Origin: Pseudomonas saxonica | Lineage (GTDB): Bacteria > Pseudomonadota > Gammaproteobacteria > Pseudomonadales > Pseudomonadaceae | Direction: 5' to 3' | Assembly (NCBI RefSeq): GCF_007858365.1 | Contig: NZ_VFIO01000008.1 | Location: 175,328 to 239,327 of the forward strand | DNA length: 64,000 nt | Translations under genes and position numbers: made by a program | The notes under the pieces: generated by a model | The model's input: only the letters and a program-made list of their open reading frames with translations | What the model was told of the DNA's origin: nothing | Databases searched by the model: none | Part shown: one piece after another, positions 17,463-25,630 of the stretch | Position numbering within the stretch: position 1 is the first letter of the stretch | Layout: every line of letters begins with the position of its first letter

Positions 17463-18235
17463 TGAGCGCGCCCATTATTGATATCAGCAACTTGAGCAAG
17501 TCATTCGGCACTCACCATGTGTTGCGCGGCATCGACTTCAGTGTCCAGCCCAGCCAGGTGGTGGTGATCATCGGCCCCAGCGGCTCTGGCAAAAGCACTT
17601 TCCTGCGCTGTATGAACGGCCTGGAAACCGCAGAGGGCGGCACTCTGGTCGCCTGCGGGCACACCGTGGTCGAGCAGGGCCGCATGATGAGCGAAGAAAA
17701 ACTCGACGCCCTGCGCAGCGAAGTCGGCATGGTGTTCCAGTCCTTCAACCTGTTCCCGCACCTCACCGTACTGGAAAATATCACCCTGGCACCCATGTCG
17801 CTGCGCGCCACGCCACGCAAGCAGGCGCATGCCCAGGCCATGCAGCTGCTGGAAAAAGTCGGGCTGGGGCACAAGGCCGATGTGTACCCGGGCACGTTGT
17901 CTGGCGGGCAGAAACAGCGCGTGGCGATTGCCCGGGCGCTGGCAATGGAGCCCAAGGTGATGCTGTTCGACGAACCCACCTCGGCGCTCGACCCGGAACT
18001 GGTCGGCGAAGTATTGCAAGTGATGCAAAACCTGGCCGCCGAGGGCATGACGATGATCATCGTGACCCACGAAATGGGCTTTGCCCGTGAAGTGGCGGAC
18101 ATTGTGGTGGTAATGGACCAGGGCGTTATCGTCGAGGCCGCACCGCCAGCGCAGTTGTTCAGTGCCCCGAAGCAGGAGCGCACGCGCAGTTTCCTGCAGG
18201 GCATCCTGGCCCGCGAGGCGTCCCATGCCATTTGA
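17462..18235 (+). CDS. Amino-acid ABC transporter ATP-binding protein
   Basis: A 257-residue ATPase with Walker A GPSGSGKST (about 37-45), Q-loop VFQSFNLFPHLTV, signature LSGGQKQRVAIARAL (about 142-156), Walker B VMLFDEPTSALD and the switch histidine in IIVTHEMGFA. It belongs to the polar amino acid (GlnQ/HisP) group. Its last 11 bases overlap the hutD start, tying transport to the hut genes in one transcript. Confidence 0.95.
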   Translation: MSAPIIDISNLSKSFGTHHVLRGIDFSVQPSQVVVIIGPSGSGKSTFLRCMNGLETAEGGTLVACGHTVVEQGRMMSEEKLDALRSEVGMVFQSFNLFPHLTVLENITLAPMSLRATPRKQAHAQAMQLLEKVGLGHKADVYPGTLSGGQKQRVAIARALAMEPKVMLFDEPTSALDPELVGEVLQVMQNLAAEGMTMIIVTHEMGFAREVADIVVVMDQGVIVEAAPPAQLFSAPKQERTRSFLQGILAREASHAI

Positions 18236-18806
18236 AGTGCTGGCCCTTGCCGACATCCCGGCTGTGCCCTGGAAGAACCACGCCGGCATTACCCGCGAGC
18301 TGTGTATCGAGCCGCCGGGCAGTGACCTGAACACATTCATCTGGCGCGTCAGCGTTGCCGAAGTGGCGGCCGACTCTGCGTTTTCGACCTTCGACGGCAT
18401 TGATCGCACCATCGTTTTGCTCAACGGCAGCGGTCTGCATCTACAACTTCCCGGTGGGCTGCTGCACCCGCTTACCAGCGCCAATCAGCCGTTTACCTTC
18501 GCCGGTGAGTTGCAGGTGCAGGCAACGGTGCAAGGTGGGGCCACTCGGGATTTCAACCTGATGGTACGGCGCTGCGCCGCTACCGGCAGCATCGCCGTGT
18601 ACAGCTGCCCGCAGCAATTGCTGCTGGCAGCCAATGCCAGCCTGCTGTTCGTTGCCCGGGGCGAGGCGTTGTTGACCAATGCAGAAGGCCGTATGCAGCG
18701 CCTGCGCGCGGGTGACCGGGTGTGCTTCGGCGAAGGCCAGGCAAGGCCGCAGTTGCAGTGCGGCACCGACGCCGTGGTGCTCGCGGTGCATATCGACAAG
18801 AAGTGA
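18225..18806 (+). CDS. hutD: HutD-family protein
   Basis: A 193-residue cupin-like protein of the HutD/Ves family. Recognisable parts are the N-terminal WKNHAGITRELCI and RVSVAEVAADSAFSTFDGIDRTIVLLNGSGL. HutD sits in many hut operons. Its biochemical role is not established; work in P. fluorescens has linked it to restraining hut expression. The start at 18225 gives the conserved N-terminus and overlaps the ATPase gene by 11 bases. Its presence is a strong reason to read the flanking transporter as part of histidine-derivative metabolism. Confidence 0.9.
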   Translation: MPFEVLALADIPAVPWKNHAGITRELCIEPPGSDLNTFIWRVSVAEVAADSAFSTFDGIDRTIVLLNGSGLHLQLPGGLLHPLTSANQPFTFAGELQVQATVQGGATRDFNLMVRRCAATGSIAVYSCPQQLLLAANASLLFVARGEALLTNAEGRMQRLRAGDRVCFGEGQARPQLQCGTDAVVLAVHIDKK

Positions 18807-18829
18807 ATCGCTCATTGCCAGAGGTTATC

Positions 18830-20251
18830 GTGAACACCCACGCCCCCCACAACACCACAACCGCGCGCAGCCTGTTCGCAGAAGTCGCCCTGCTGCCCGG
18901 AGGCTGGCAAGAGAACGTCATGCTGCGCTGGGACGATGCTGGCGACCTGTGTGAAGTCCGCTCGGGGGCTACAGCCCCGGTAGGTACGCCAAGAGCCGCC
19001 GGCCCAGTGGTCAGCGGCATGCCCAACTTGCACTCGCACGCCTTCCAGCGCGCCATGGCCGGGCTGACCGAAACCCTGGGTGACCCGGCCGACTCGTTCT
19101 GGAGCTGGCGCACCTTGATGTACCGCTTTGCCCAGCGCCTGCTGCCGCACCACCTGCACGCCATTGGCCGGCACCTGTACATCGAGATGTTGAAGGCCGG
19201 CTACACCTCGGTGTGTGAATTCCACTACGTGCACCACGGCGCCAATGGCCAGCCCTACGACAACCCGGCAGAGCTGGCCGAACAGATCGTGCGCGCCGGC
19301 GAGGAGGTCGGCATCGGTATGACCCTGCTGCCGGTGCTTTACCAGTACAGCGGTTTCGGCCAAAGCGCACCGCTGGCACATCAACAGCGTTTTATTTCCT
19401 CGCCCGAGTGGATATTGGGCCTGCGCGAACGCATGAAACTGGCCTTGCCGGAAAACGGTAATCGCCGGTATGGCGTAGCTCCGCATTCGTTGCGCGCGGT
19501 ATCACAGGCCTCCCTGCAAGCACTGGTCGAAGGGCTGCAGCATTCTGACCCGCAGGCACCGATTCACATCCATATCGCCGAACAGACCCGCGAGGTAGAT
19601 GATTGCCTCGCCAACCTGGGCCAACGGCCGGTGCAGTGGCTGCTGGAACACCAGGCGATAGACAGCTGCTGGTGCCTGGTGCACGCCACCCATATGGACG
19701 ACAGTGAATACGCCGCGGTAGCCCGCAGCGGCGCCACCGTGGGGCTGTGCCTGACCACTGAAGCCAACCTGGGCGACGGCCTGTTCGACGCCCGCCAGTA
19801 CCTCGCGGCCGGCGGCCAATGGGGCGTCGGCTCGGACAGCAATACCTGCGTCAACCCGTTTGCCGAGTTCCGCCTGCTGGAATATGGCCAGCGCCTGAAC
19901 CAGCGCCGGCGCAATGTGCTGGCCGACCAGGCCACCCCAGTGGTAGCCGACCGCCTGTTCAGTCAGGCACTGGCGGGCGGCGCCCGGGCAACCGGCCGAA
20001 ACGTGGCAGGGCTGGCCGCCGGCCAGCGGGCAGACTTTGTAGTGCTCGACCGCGACGCCCCGAATATCGGCGATCGGCCACACGGCCTGCTGCTGTCGGC
20101 GCTGGTGTTCTGCGAGCACGGTGGCAACCCGGTACGCGATGTGTTCGTGGGTGGTCAGCAGGTAATTTATAACGGCCAGCACGCCCTGCAAGAGCAGGCC
20201 CGCGCAGGGTATCGCGCAACCTTGGCCGACCTACTGAATGAAAGCGCTTAA
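18830..20251 (+). CDS. hutF: Formimidoylglutamate deiminase
   Basis: An amidohydrolase that converts N-formimino-L-glutamate to N-formyl-L-glutamate and ammonia. The metal-binding residues are present: HxH in PNLHSHAFQ (residues 68 and 70), a histidine in IHIHIAEQ, a histidine in LVHATHMDD and an aspartate in GVGSDSN. I chose the GTG at 18830 (then NTHAPHN) because it follows CCAGAGG at a good distance and gives 473 residues, near the family norm. The open frame extends back to 18722 inside hutD and should not be used. It is 23 bases after hutD and 12 bases before hutG. Confidence 0.93.
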   Translation: MNTHAPHNTTTARSLFAEVALLPGGWQENVMLRWDDAGDLCEVRSGATAPVGTPRAAGPVVSGMPNLHSHAFQRAMAGLTETLGDPADSFWSWRTLMYRFAQRLLPHHLHAIGRHLYIEMLKAGYTSVCEFHYVHHGANGQPYDNPAELAEQIVRAGEEVGIGMTLLPVLYQYSGFGQSAPLAHQQRFISSPEWILGLRERMKLALPENGNRRYGVAPHSLRAVSQASLQALVEGLQHSDPQAPIHIHIAEQTREVDDCLANLGQRPVQWLLEHQAIDSCWCLVHATHMDDSEYAAVARSGATVGLCLTTEANLGDGLFDARQYLAAGGQWGVGSDSNTCVNPFAEFRLLEYGQRLNQRRRNVLADQATPVVADRLFSQALAGGARATGRNVAGLAAGQRADFVVLDRDAPNIGDRPHGLLLSALVFCEHGGNPVRDVFVGGQQVIYNGQHALQEQARAGYRATLADLLNESA

Positions 20252-20263
20252 TCCGGAGGCCCC

Positions 20264-21067
20264 ATGAACGACGAAACAGTTTTCAGCCTGCAGCAAGGCA
20301 CAGGCCCGCTGCTGATTTCCATGCCCCACGTGGGCACTCATCTGCCCGCCGACATCCGCCCGCAACTGAGCGAGACCGGGCTGGCAGTCGACGACACCGA
20401 CTGGCACATCGAGGCACTCTACGACTTCTCTATCGGCCTGGGCGCCTCGTACCTGCAGCCGACCTGCTCGCGCTACGTGGTCGACCTGAACCGTCCCGCC
20501 GACGGTGCCAACCTGTACCCCGGGCAGAACACCACCGGCCTGTGCCCGCTGACCACCTTCGACGGCGTACCCCTATACCGCGAAGCCTGCGAGCCGGATG
20601 AAGCCGAAATCCAGCGCCGTCTGGCGCTCTACTGGCACCCTTACCATAACGCCCTGCAGGCAGAGCTGGCGCGCATAAAGGCGCGTCACGGCTATGCGCT
20701 GCTGTGGGAAGCGCACTCGATACGCTCAGTGATACCGCGGCTGTTCGAAGGTACGTTGCCAGTGTTCAACTTCGGCACCGCAGACGGCGCCTCCTGCGAC
20801 CCAGCCGTTGCTCAAGGCTTGCTGGCCACGGCCCAGGCACGCATGCCCGACCTGCCCGCCGTACTCAACGATCGCTTCAAGGGCGGCTACATCACTCGCA
20901 CGTACGGTAACCCTGCGCAGGGCGTGCACGCCGTGCAGCTGGAGCTGGCGCAGCGTGGCTACATGGAGGAAGTGCCGCCGTATGCGCTGGATGATCAGCG
21001 GGTGGCGCGGTTGAAGCCGGTGCTGCAGGCGTTGATCGAGGCGTTTATGGGATTCAGGCCGGTGTAA
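20264..21067 (+). CDS. hutG: N-formylglutamate deformylase
   Basis: A 267-residue amidohydrolase giving glutamate and formate from N-formylglutamate. Family features are ISMPHVGTHLPADI, DDTDWHIEALYDF, RYVVDLNRPADG, NLYPGQNTTGLCPLTTFDG and the metal-site region LLWEAHSIRSVIPRLFEG. It is the last gene of the seven-gene block. With HutF it completes the two-step route from formiminoglutamate to glutamate. The enzymes that would make formiminoglutamate from histidine (HutH, HutU, HutI) are absent from the block. Confidence 0.94.
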   Translation: MNDETVFSLQQGTGPLLISMPHVGTHLPADIRPQLSETGLAVDDTDWHIEALYDFSIGLGASYLQPTCSRYVVDLNRPADGANLYPGQNTTGLCPLTTFDGVPLYREACEPDEAEIQRRLALYWHPYHNALQAELARIKARHGYALLWEAHSIRSVIPRLFEGTLPVFNFGTADGASCDPAVAQGLLATAQARMPDLPAVLNDRFKGGYITRTYGNPAQGVHAVQLELAQRGYMEEVPPYALDDQRVARLKPVLQALIEAFMGFRPV

Positions 21068-21178
21068 TGGCCCAGTGCTATAAAATCCGCTGTTCGCTCG
21101 CTTGAACGACTTGGGCCTTGAAGGATTTCGGACAGGACTTACATTGGCACCTGGCGATCCTGAGATTAATGGTAATTG

Positions 21179-21196
21179 TGTCCGCTTACGCGGACA
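21179..21196. promoter_or_regulatory. Palindrome resembling a LysR operator
   Basis: Perfect 7-bp dyad TGTCCGC-TTAC-GCGGACA, 119 bases upstream of the lysR start at 21315. This form is typical of autoregulatory LysR-type binding sites. Its divergent partner gene would be expected on the left, but hutG lies there on the same strand instead. Confidence 0.6.
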
Positions 21197-21314
21197 TAAT
21201 CGTCCTTAATACTCCGGGTCGGAAGGTGTGTTCGCCAGCCGCTTACCTACAAGCTACAGGTCCGAAGCTTTTATCTGAAAGCTGCGTTCATCCAACCCAG
21301 ACAGTGGAGCTTTC

Positions 21315-22232
21315 ATGGATCGATTCAACGCGATGTTGGTGTTCACCCGTATCGTTGAGTTGGGCGGTTTTGCCAAAGCCGCCGACAGCCTGCAAATGCC
21401 CCGTGCATCGGTCACCGTGCTGATTAAACAACTGGAAGCGCATTTAGGCGTGCAGTTGCTGCATCGCACCACACGCCAAGTCAGCCCCACGCTGGACGGC
21501 GCTGCCTACTACCAACGGTGTGTCCATCTGCTGGCCGATCTGGAAGAGGCCGAAGGATTGTTTCGCAGCAACCAACCCAAGGGCACCTTGCGGGTTGAAA
21601 TGCCTGCAGCGGTTGGGCGGCTGGTGGTGTTTCCGGCTTTGCCCGAATTTACCGGGCGCTACCCGTTGATCAATCTCGAGATCGGCCTCAATGACCGCCC
21701 CGTGGACTTGATCCGCGAAGGGATTGATTGCGTCATTCGCGGCGGGTTAACGATGGATGATTCACTGGTGGCGCGGCCATTGGTGCAGATGGATCAGGTG
21801 ACCTGCGCCAGCCCGGCTTACCTGCGCGCTCACGGCATACCGCAATCCCCTGACGAGTTGAGCGGTCATCAAGTCGTGGAGTACTTTTCCAGCGCATCGG
21901 GAAAACGCTACGGGCTGGAATTTAAATTCGGCAATGAGGTGCGTTTGATCGATCTGCCCAAACAGGTCTCGGTCAATAGCGCAGAAGGCTACTTGGCGGC
22001 TTGCGTGGCGGGCTATGGGCTGGTGCAATCACCGCACTATCACGTGGCTCAACTGGTACGTGAAGGGCGTTTGCAAGAAGTCTTGAGCGAGCATGAGCCG
22101 CCGCCTCTGGCATTGACCGCCCTGTATCCAGCGCATCGGCAATTGTCACCGCGCGTTCGGGTGTTTGTAGACTGGTTGGTGGACCTCTGTTCACGTCCAG
22201 CCAGCGGCTTTCGTCGAGCTGAATCCAGCTAG
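21315..22232 (+). CDS. LysR-family transcriptional regulator, CrgA-like
   Basis: A 305-residue regulator. The helix-turn-helix is MDRFNAMLVFTRIVELGGFA plus ADSLQMPRASVTVLIKQLE (residues 1-45), characteristic of the large CrgA/DsdC-like LysR group that often represses a divergent oxidoreductase. The effector domain starts at about residue 90 (LRVEMPAAVGRLVVFPALP). No divergent partner gene is adjacent. Its TAG stop lies at the boundary of a dispersed inverted repeat (22232-22288). Confidence 0.9.
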   Translation: MDRFNAMLVFTRIVELGGFAKAADSLQMPRASVTVLIKQLEAHLGVQLLHRTTRQVSPTLDGAAYYQRCVHLLADLEEAEGLFRSNQPKGTLRVEMPAAVGRLVVFPALPEFTGRYPLINLEIGLNDRPVDLIREGIDCVIRGGLTMDDSLVARPLVQMDQVTCASPAYLRAHGIPQSPDELSGHQVVEYFSSASGKRYGLEFKFGNEVRLIDLPKQVSVNSAEGYLAACVAGYGLVQSPHYHVAQLVREGRLQEVLSEHEPPPLALTALYPAHRQLSPRVRVFVDWLVDLCSRPASGFRRAESS

Positions 22233-22289
22233 GATCTGTTCCCCTTGCAGTGCAAACCGCCCGGCGGCAATGAAACGGGAACAGACCCT
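22232..22289. repeat. Dispersed inverted repeat abutting the lysR stop codon
   Basis: Arms GGATCTGTTCCC (22232-22243) and GGGAACAGACCC (22277-22288) are complementary except at one position. The right arm extended inward (22267-22289, minus strand) matches 5739-5761 at 22 of 23 bases. It may also act as a terminator, although it lacks a strong T-run. Confidence 0.7.
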
Positions 22290-22402
22290 GTAGCCTTTTT
22301 GCGGTGTAACATGGCCCCCGAATCAACGCGGGCCAACTCGCAGTCACGAAATGTTTGCTACATTTTTCAGCATATTTTCAGCCTTACTTTCAGGAACCGG
22401 TA

Positions 22403-22591
22403 ATGACCCCTTCGCAGCGCTTGAAATACTCGATTCTGATCTCACTGGTGGTTCTGGGGATCATGTTTGGTCTTTCGTACATGCAAAACCACGGCATGAT
22501 CTCCGAGAAAATGTTCCAGTACATCGCCATCGGTGTGGCGGTAGTGGTTGTTGTGATCAATGGCGTGATGCGCCGTAAAACCAAGATTTAA
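22403..22591 (+). CDS. Small membrane protein, unknown function
   Basis: A 62-residue protein with two hydrophobic helices: residues 8-23 (YSILISLVVLGIMFGL) and about 35-54 (MFQYIAIGVAVVVVVINGVM). It ends in a basic tail (RRKTKI), suggesting an inner-membrane hairpin with both ends in the cytoplasm. ATG 22403 is preferred over an upstream ATG because it gives a compact two-helix protein and follows CAGGAACC. Its last four bases overlap the convergent Fur-like gene. I do not recognise a function. Confidence 0.75.
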   Translation: MTPSQRLKYSILISLVVLGIMFGLSYMQNHGMISEKMFQYIAIGVAVVVVVINGVMRRKTKI

Positions 22592-22974
22592 GCCTCGATT
22601 TTACCCATGAGCACAGCCTCGGCCTGCGGATGCAGGCTGTAGCTTTTATCGCTGTTGAGCACCACCACACCCTCGCTGCATAAGCGCTTCAACACTTCGC
22701 GCACACTCAGAAATGACAGCGGAATATCCAGCGCCTGCAAGTGGCTGTGCATCCCCCTGACCCCCAATCGTCGATCGTTTCCAGCGGCTGTCAGCAGCGC
22801 ATCAATGACCTTGAGCCGCACCAGGCTGGTACGTAGCCCGAAATATTTAAGCAGGTGGCGTATGCGTTCGTTGCCTTGCAAAGGCGTGAGCGTTTTCAGC
22901 AAACCTGAGTTCGGCTGAAACACGGTTTCGCAATGTGGTTGACTACCATCCGTTGGTATTTGCGAGTTGTGCAT
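22588..22974 (-). CDS. Fur-superfamily-like winged-helix protein
   Basis: A 128-residue protein. Its middle (about residues 45-110, LRTSLVRLKVIDALL, then LDIPLSFLSVREVLKRLCSEGVV) looks like the DNA-binding domain of Fur/Zur regulators. The histidine/cysteine-rich metal-binding and dimerisation half of Fur is missing, and the N-terminal 40 residues are unlike Fur. If it binds DNA it cannot sense metal in the Fur manner. It has a good ribosome site (AAAAGGAG) and is divergent from pvdQ, sharing a 260-base promoter region, so a link to iron-responsive control is possible but unproven. Confidence 0.65.
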   Translation of the reverse strand: MHNSQIPTDGSQPHCETVFQPNSGLLKTLTPLQGNERIRHLLKYFGLRTSLVRLKVIDALLTAAGNDRRLGVRGMHSHLQALDIPLSFLSVREVLKRLCSEGVVVLNSDKSYSLHPQAEAVLMGKIEA

Positions 22975-23137
22975 GCAAAAAACTCCTTTTCAGAGCCTGA
23001 TCAGGAAAATAAAAAATGCTCTCAGTTAACTAGACGTATGAGCGGTGAAAATCATGAACCCTTACGTGTAGAAATTCTGTTATGGCGAGTGCTGTATCCG
23101 TCACCGGCCCTTTCTATACGGGCGTTTACACCGTGAT

Positions 23138-23160
23138 TAAATTTTTTTCACCGGCTTCGT
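23138..23160 (+). promoter_or_regulatory. Candidate iron-starvation (PvdS) box of pvdQ
   Basis: TAAAT-N15-CGT, 75 bases before the pvdQ start. Spacing is one base shorter than in the other boxes of this window, so it is the weakest of the set. Confidence 0.5.
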
Positions 23161-23234
23161 CTTAAGGGGGCCGGGGGGTGGGTTTCAATTCGATCACGCT
23201 GCCTGGCTTATCCCTCGATCCAGCAGGAGTACGC

Positions 23235-25541
23235 GTGATTAATTACCGGCCATTTAGCAAAGTGTGTCTTGGCGCCGTGTGCCTGGGGCTGAGTGTTTCA
23301 GCCTTGGCCCAGCCCGTCGCCAGTGATGTCAGTGCAGAGATTCGACGCACGACGTTTGGCGTGCCTCATATTCGCGCCGCCGATGAGCGCGGTCTGGGTT
23401 ACGGCATTGGGTATGCCTATGCTCAGGACAACCTGTGCTTGCTGGCCAACGAAGTGGTCACGGTCAATGGCGAACGTTCGAAATACTTTGGGCCTCAGGC
23501 GTTGACCCTTGAGCAGCGAGACAATCTGGCCAGTGATGTGTTTTTCAACTGGCTGAACACGCCCGAGGCGGTCGCGGCTTTTTGGCAGGCACAAAACCCT
23601 GAGGTGCGAGACCTGATCGAAGGTTATGTGGACGGGTATAACCGCCAGCTCAGTGAGCGTAAAAACCTGCCCGCGGAGTGCGACAACGCTTCCGTTCGGC
23701 CTCTCACACCGCAGGATCTGGTCAAGTTGACCCGTCGTCTGCTGGTCGAAGGTGGCGTCGGTCAGTTTGCCGAAGCGTTGGTTGCTGCTGCGCCACCCCA
23801 GGCCACTGCACAGGTCGAGACTCGGGCTGGGCAATTCGAAATCGCAGCTGAGCGCATGCAGCGCTTTGCGCTGGACCGGGGGAGTAACGCGGTGGCCATT
23901 GGCAGCGAACGTTCGCAAACGGGACGCGCAATGCTTCTGGCCAACCCGCATTTTCCGTGGGTGGGCGGTATGCGCTTCTACGAAATGCAATTGACCATAC
24001 CCGGCAAGCTGAATGTGATGGGGGCGGCGTTGCCTGGGTTGCCGCTGATCAATATTGGCTTCAACCAGCATATGGCCTGGACTCACACGGTCGATACGTC
24101 GAAGCATTTCACCCTGTATCGCCTCGAACTCGACCCCAAAGACCCGACACGTTATCTGTTGGACGGCCAGTCAACACCCCTGACGAAGCAGACGGTCACG
24201 GTGAATGTGAAACAGGCAGATGGCAGCGTTCAGCCTGTGTCGCGGGTGATTTACAGCTCTGTATTCGGGCCGGTTGTGCAGTGGCCGGGCAAGCTCGACT
24301 GGAATGACCACACAGCCTTCAGTCTGCGTGATGCCAATCTGCAAAACGACCGTGTGCTGCAGCAGTGGTATGCGATGAATCAGGCGAACAGCCTCGATGC
24401 CTTGCAAGCCTCGGTGAGCAAGATTCAAGGTATTCCATGGGTCAATACATTGGCGGTGGATGACCAGGGGCAAGCGCTGTACATGAACGCGTCGGTGGTG
24501 CCCTATGTCGATGCGGCCAAGCTGGCGGCGTGCAGCGATCCGCGTGCAGGCCTTGAGATGATTTTGCTGGATGGCAGTCGCAGTGCCTGCGCGTGGACGA
24601 TTGATCCGAGCGCGGCACAAAAGGGGATCTACCCGGCAAGCAAACTGCCGCAAATGCGCCGCAATGATTACGTACAGCATGCCAATGACTCGGCCTGGAT
24701 GGCCAACCCCAATGCACCGCAGACCGGCTTTTCGCCGTTGATCAGCCAAGACAGCCAGCCATTGGGGCTGCGTGCCCGTTTTGCCCTGCAACGGCTCGGA
24801 CAACCGGGGCGGCTGAGTATTAACGACTTGCAAGGCATGGTGATGGATAACCGGGTGTATCTGGCCGGGCAAGTACTGCCTGACCTGCTCAAGGTCTGCG
24901 AGGGAGCCTCTGCGGCGGATAAGCCCACACTGACGCAGGTGTGCGCGAGCCTCAAGAATTGGGATCAACAGGCCAATCTGAACAGTGGCATTGGTCTGGT
25001 GCATTTCCAGAACATCATGGTGCCGTTGCTTGAGGTCGAGAATGTGTGGCGTGTGCCGTTTGACCCGTCCGACCCGCAGCACACGCCACGTGGGTTGGAT
25101 CTGGAGCAACCGGCCGTGCGTGAAGCGGTGCGTACAGCATTGCTGGCTTCGGCAGCGGCGGTGACTGAAGCGGGTTTGAGCGCAGACGTCACGTGGGGTG
25201 ATATTCAGCAAGTCAGCAGGGGTACACAGCACACGCCAATACATGGTGGCCCGGCGGCGTTGGGTGTGTACAACGCGATGCAAAGTGTTGCGGGTGAGGG
25301 CGCAAAGCGCGAAGTGGTCAGCGGCACCAGCTATTTGCAAACCGTCACATTCGATGAGCACGGGCCGCAGGCGCAGGGCGTGTTGGCGTTCTCGATTTCC
25401 AGTGATCCGGCGTCCCCACATTCACAGGATCAAACGCGGGCCTTTTCGAATAAGCAGTGGCAAAAATTGCCCTTTACCGAAGAACAGATCAAGGCCGATC
25501 CGAGCTATCAGCGTGTGCAGATAAAGTCCCAACATCCGTAG
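23235..25541 (+). CDS. pvdQ: Acyl-homoserine-lactone/pyoverdine acylase PvdQ
   Basis: Periplasmic Ntn-hydrolase that removes the fatty-acyl chain from acylated ferribactin during pyoverdine maturation and can also cleave long-chain acyl-homoserine lactones. The GTG at 23235, preceded by CAGGAG, gives 768 residues with a signal peptide (VCLGLSVSALA). It also places the autocatalytic cleavage site LDRG/SNAVAIG exactly at Ser217, the numbering known for PvdQ, which supports this start over the GTG at 23178. Other landmarks are LLANPHFPW, MAWTHTVDTSKHFTLYRL and NDSAWMANPNAP. It is convergent with fpvR. Confidence 0.95.
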   Translation: MINYRPFSKVCLGAVCLGLSVSALAQPVASDVSAEIRRTTFGVPHIRAADERGLGYGIGYAYAQDNLCLLANEVVTVNGERSKYFGPQALTLEQRDNLASDVFFNWLNTPEAVAAFWQAQNPEVRDLIEGYVDGYNRQLSERKNLPAECDNASVRPLTPQDLVKLTRRLLVEGGVGQFAEALVAAAPPQATAQVETRAGQFEIAAERMQRFALDRGSNAVAIGSERSQTGRAMLLANPHFPWVGGMRFYEMQLTIPGKLNVMGAALPGLPLINIGFNQHMAWTHTVDTSKHFTLYRLELDPKDPTRYLLDGQSTPLTKQTVTVNVKQADGSVQPVSRVIYSSVFGPVVQWPGKLDWNDHTAFSLRDANLQNDRVLQQWYAMNQANSLDALQASVSKIQGIPWVNTLAVDDQGQALYMNASVVPYVDAAKLAACSDPRAGLEMILLDGSRSACAWTIDPSAAQKGIYPASKLPQMRRNDYVQHANDSAWMANPNAPQTGFSPLISQDSQPLGLRARFALQRLGQPGRLSINDLQGMVMDNRVYLAGQVLPDLLKVCEGASAADKPTLTQVCASLKNWDQQANLNSGIGLVHFQNIMVPLLEVENVWRVPFDPSDPQHTPRGLDLEQPAVREAVRTALLASAAAVTEAGLSADVTWGDIQQVSRGTQHTPIHGGPAALGVYNAMQSVAGEGAKREVVSGTSYLQTVTFDEHGPQAQGVLAFSISSDPASPHSQDQTRAFSNKQWQKLPFTEEQIKADPSYQRVQIKSQHP

Positions 25542-25630
25542 CCGCTGCCGCGGGCTGAGTCCGGCGATGCAGCCTTACTATCGCTTCGCAATCGGACGTG
25601 GCCTGCGGCAACTGCTGCGAAATAGGGCGC
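25542..25630. repeat. REP-like palindromic sequence between pvdQ and fpvR
   Basis: Begins GTAGCCGCTGCCG and ends in an approximate mirror (GCGGCAACTGCTGCGA), the same family as the array at 30.1-31.3 kb. It separates two convergent genes and could stop transcription from both sides. Confidence 0.6.

Noticed and set aside
23178..23234. Longer pvdQ start at GTG 23178
   Set aside because: It lacks a ribosome site and puts an odd extension before the signal peptide; the GTG at 23235 has CAGGAG upstream and places the nucleophile at Ser217.
24171..25421. 416-codon open frame antisense to pvdQ
   Set aside because: It is a composition-driven shadow of pvdQ; the sense protein has full motif support and the antisense product shows none.
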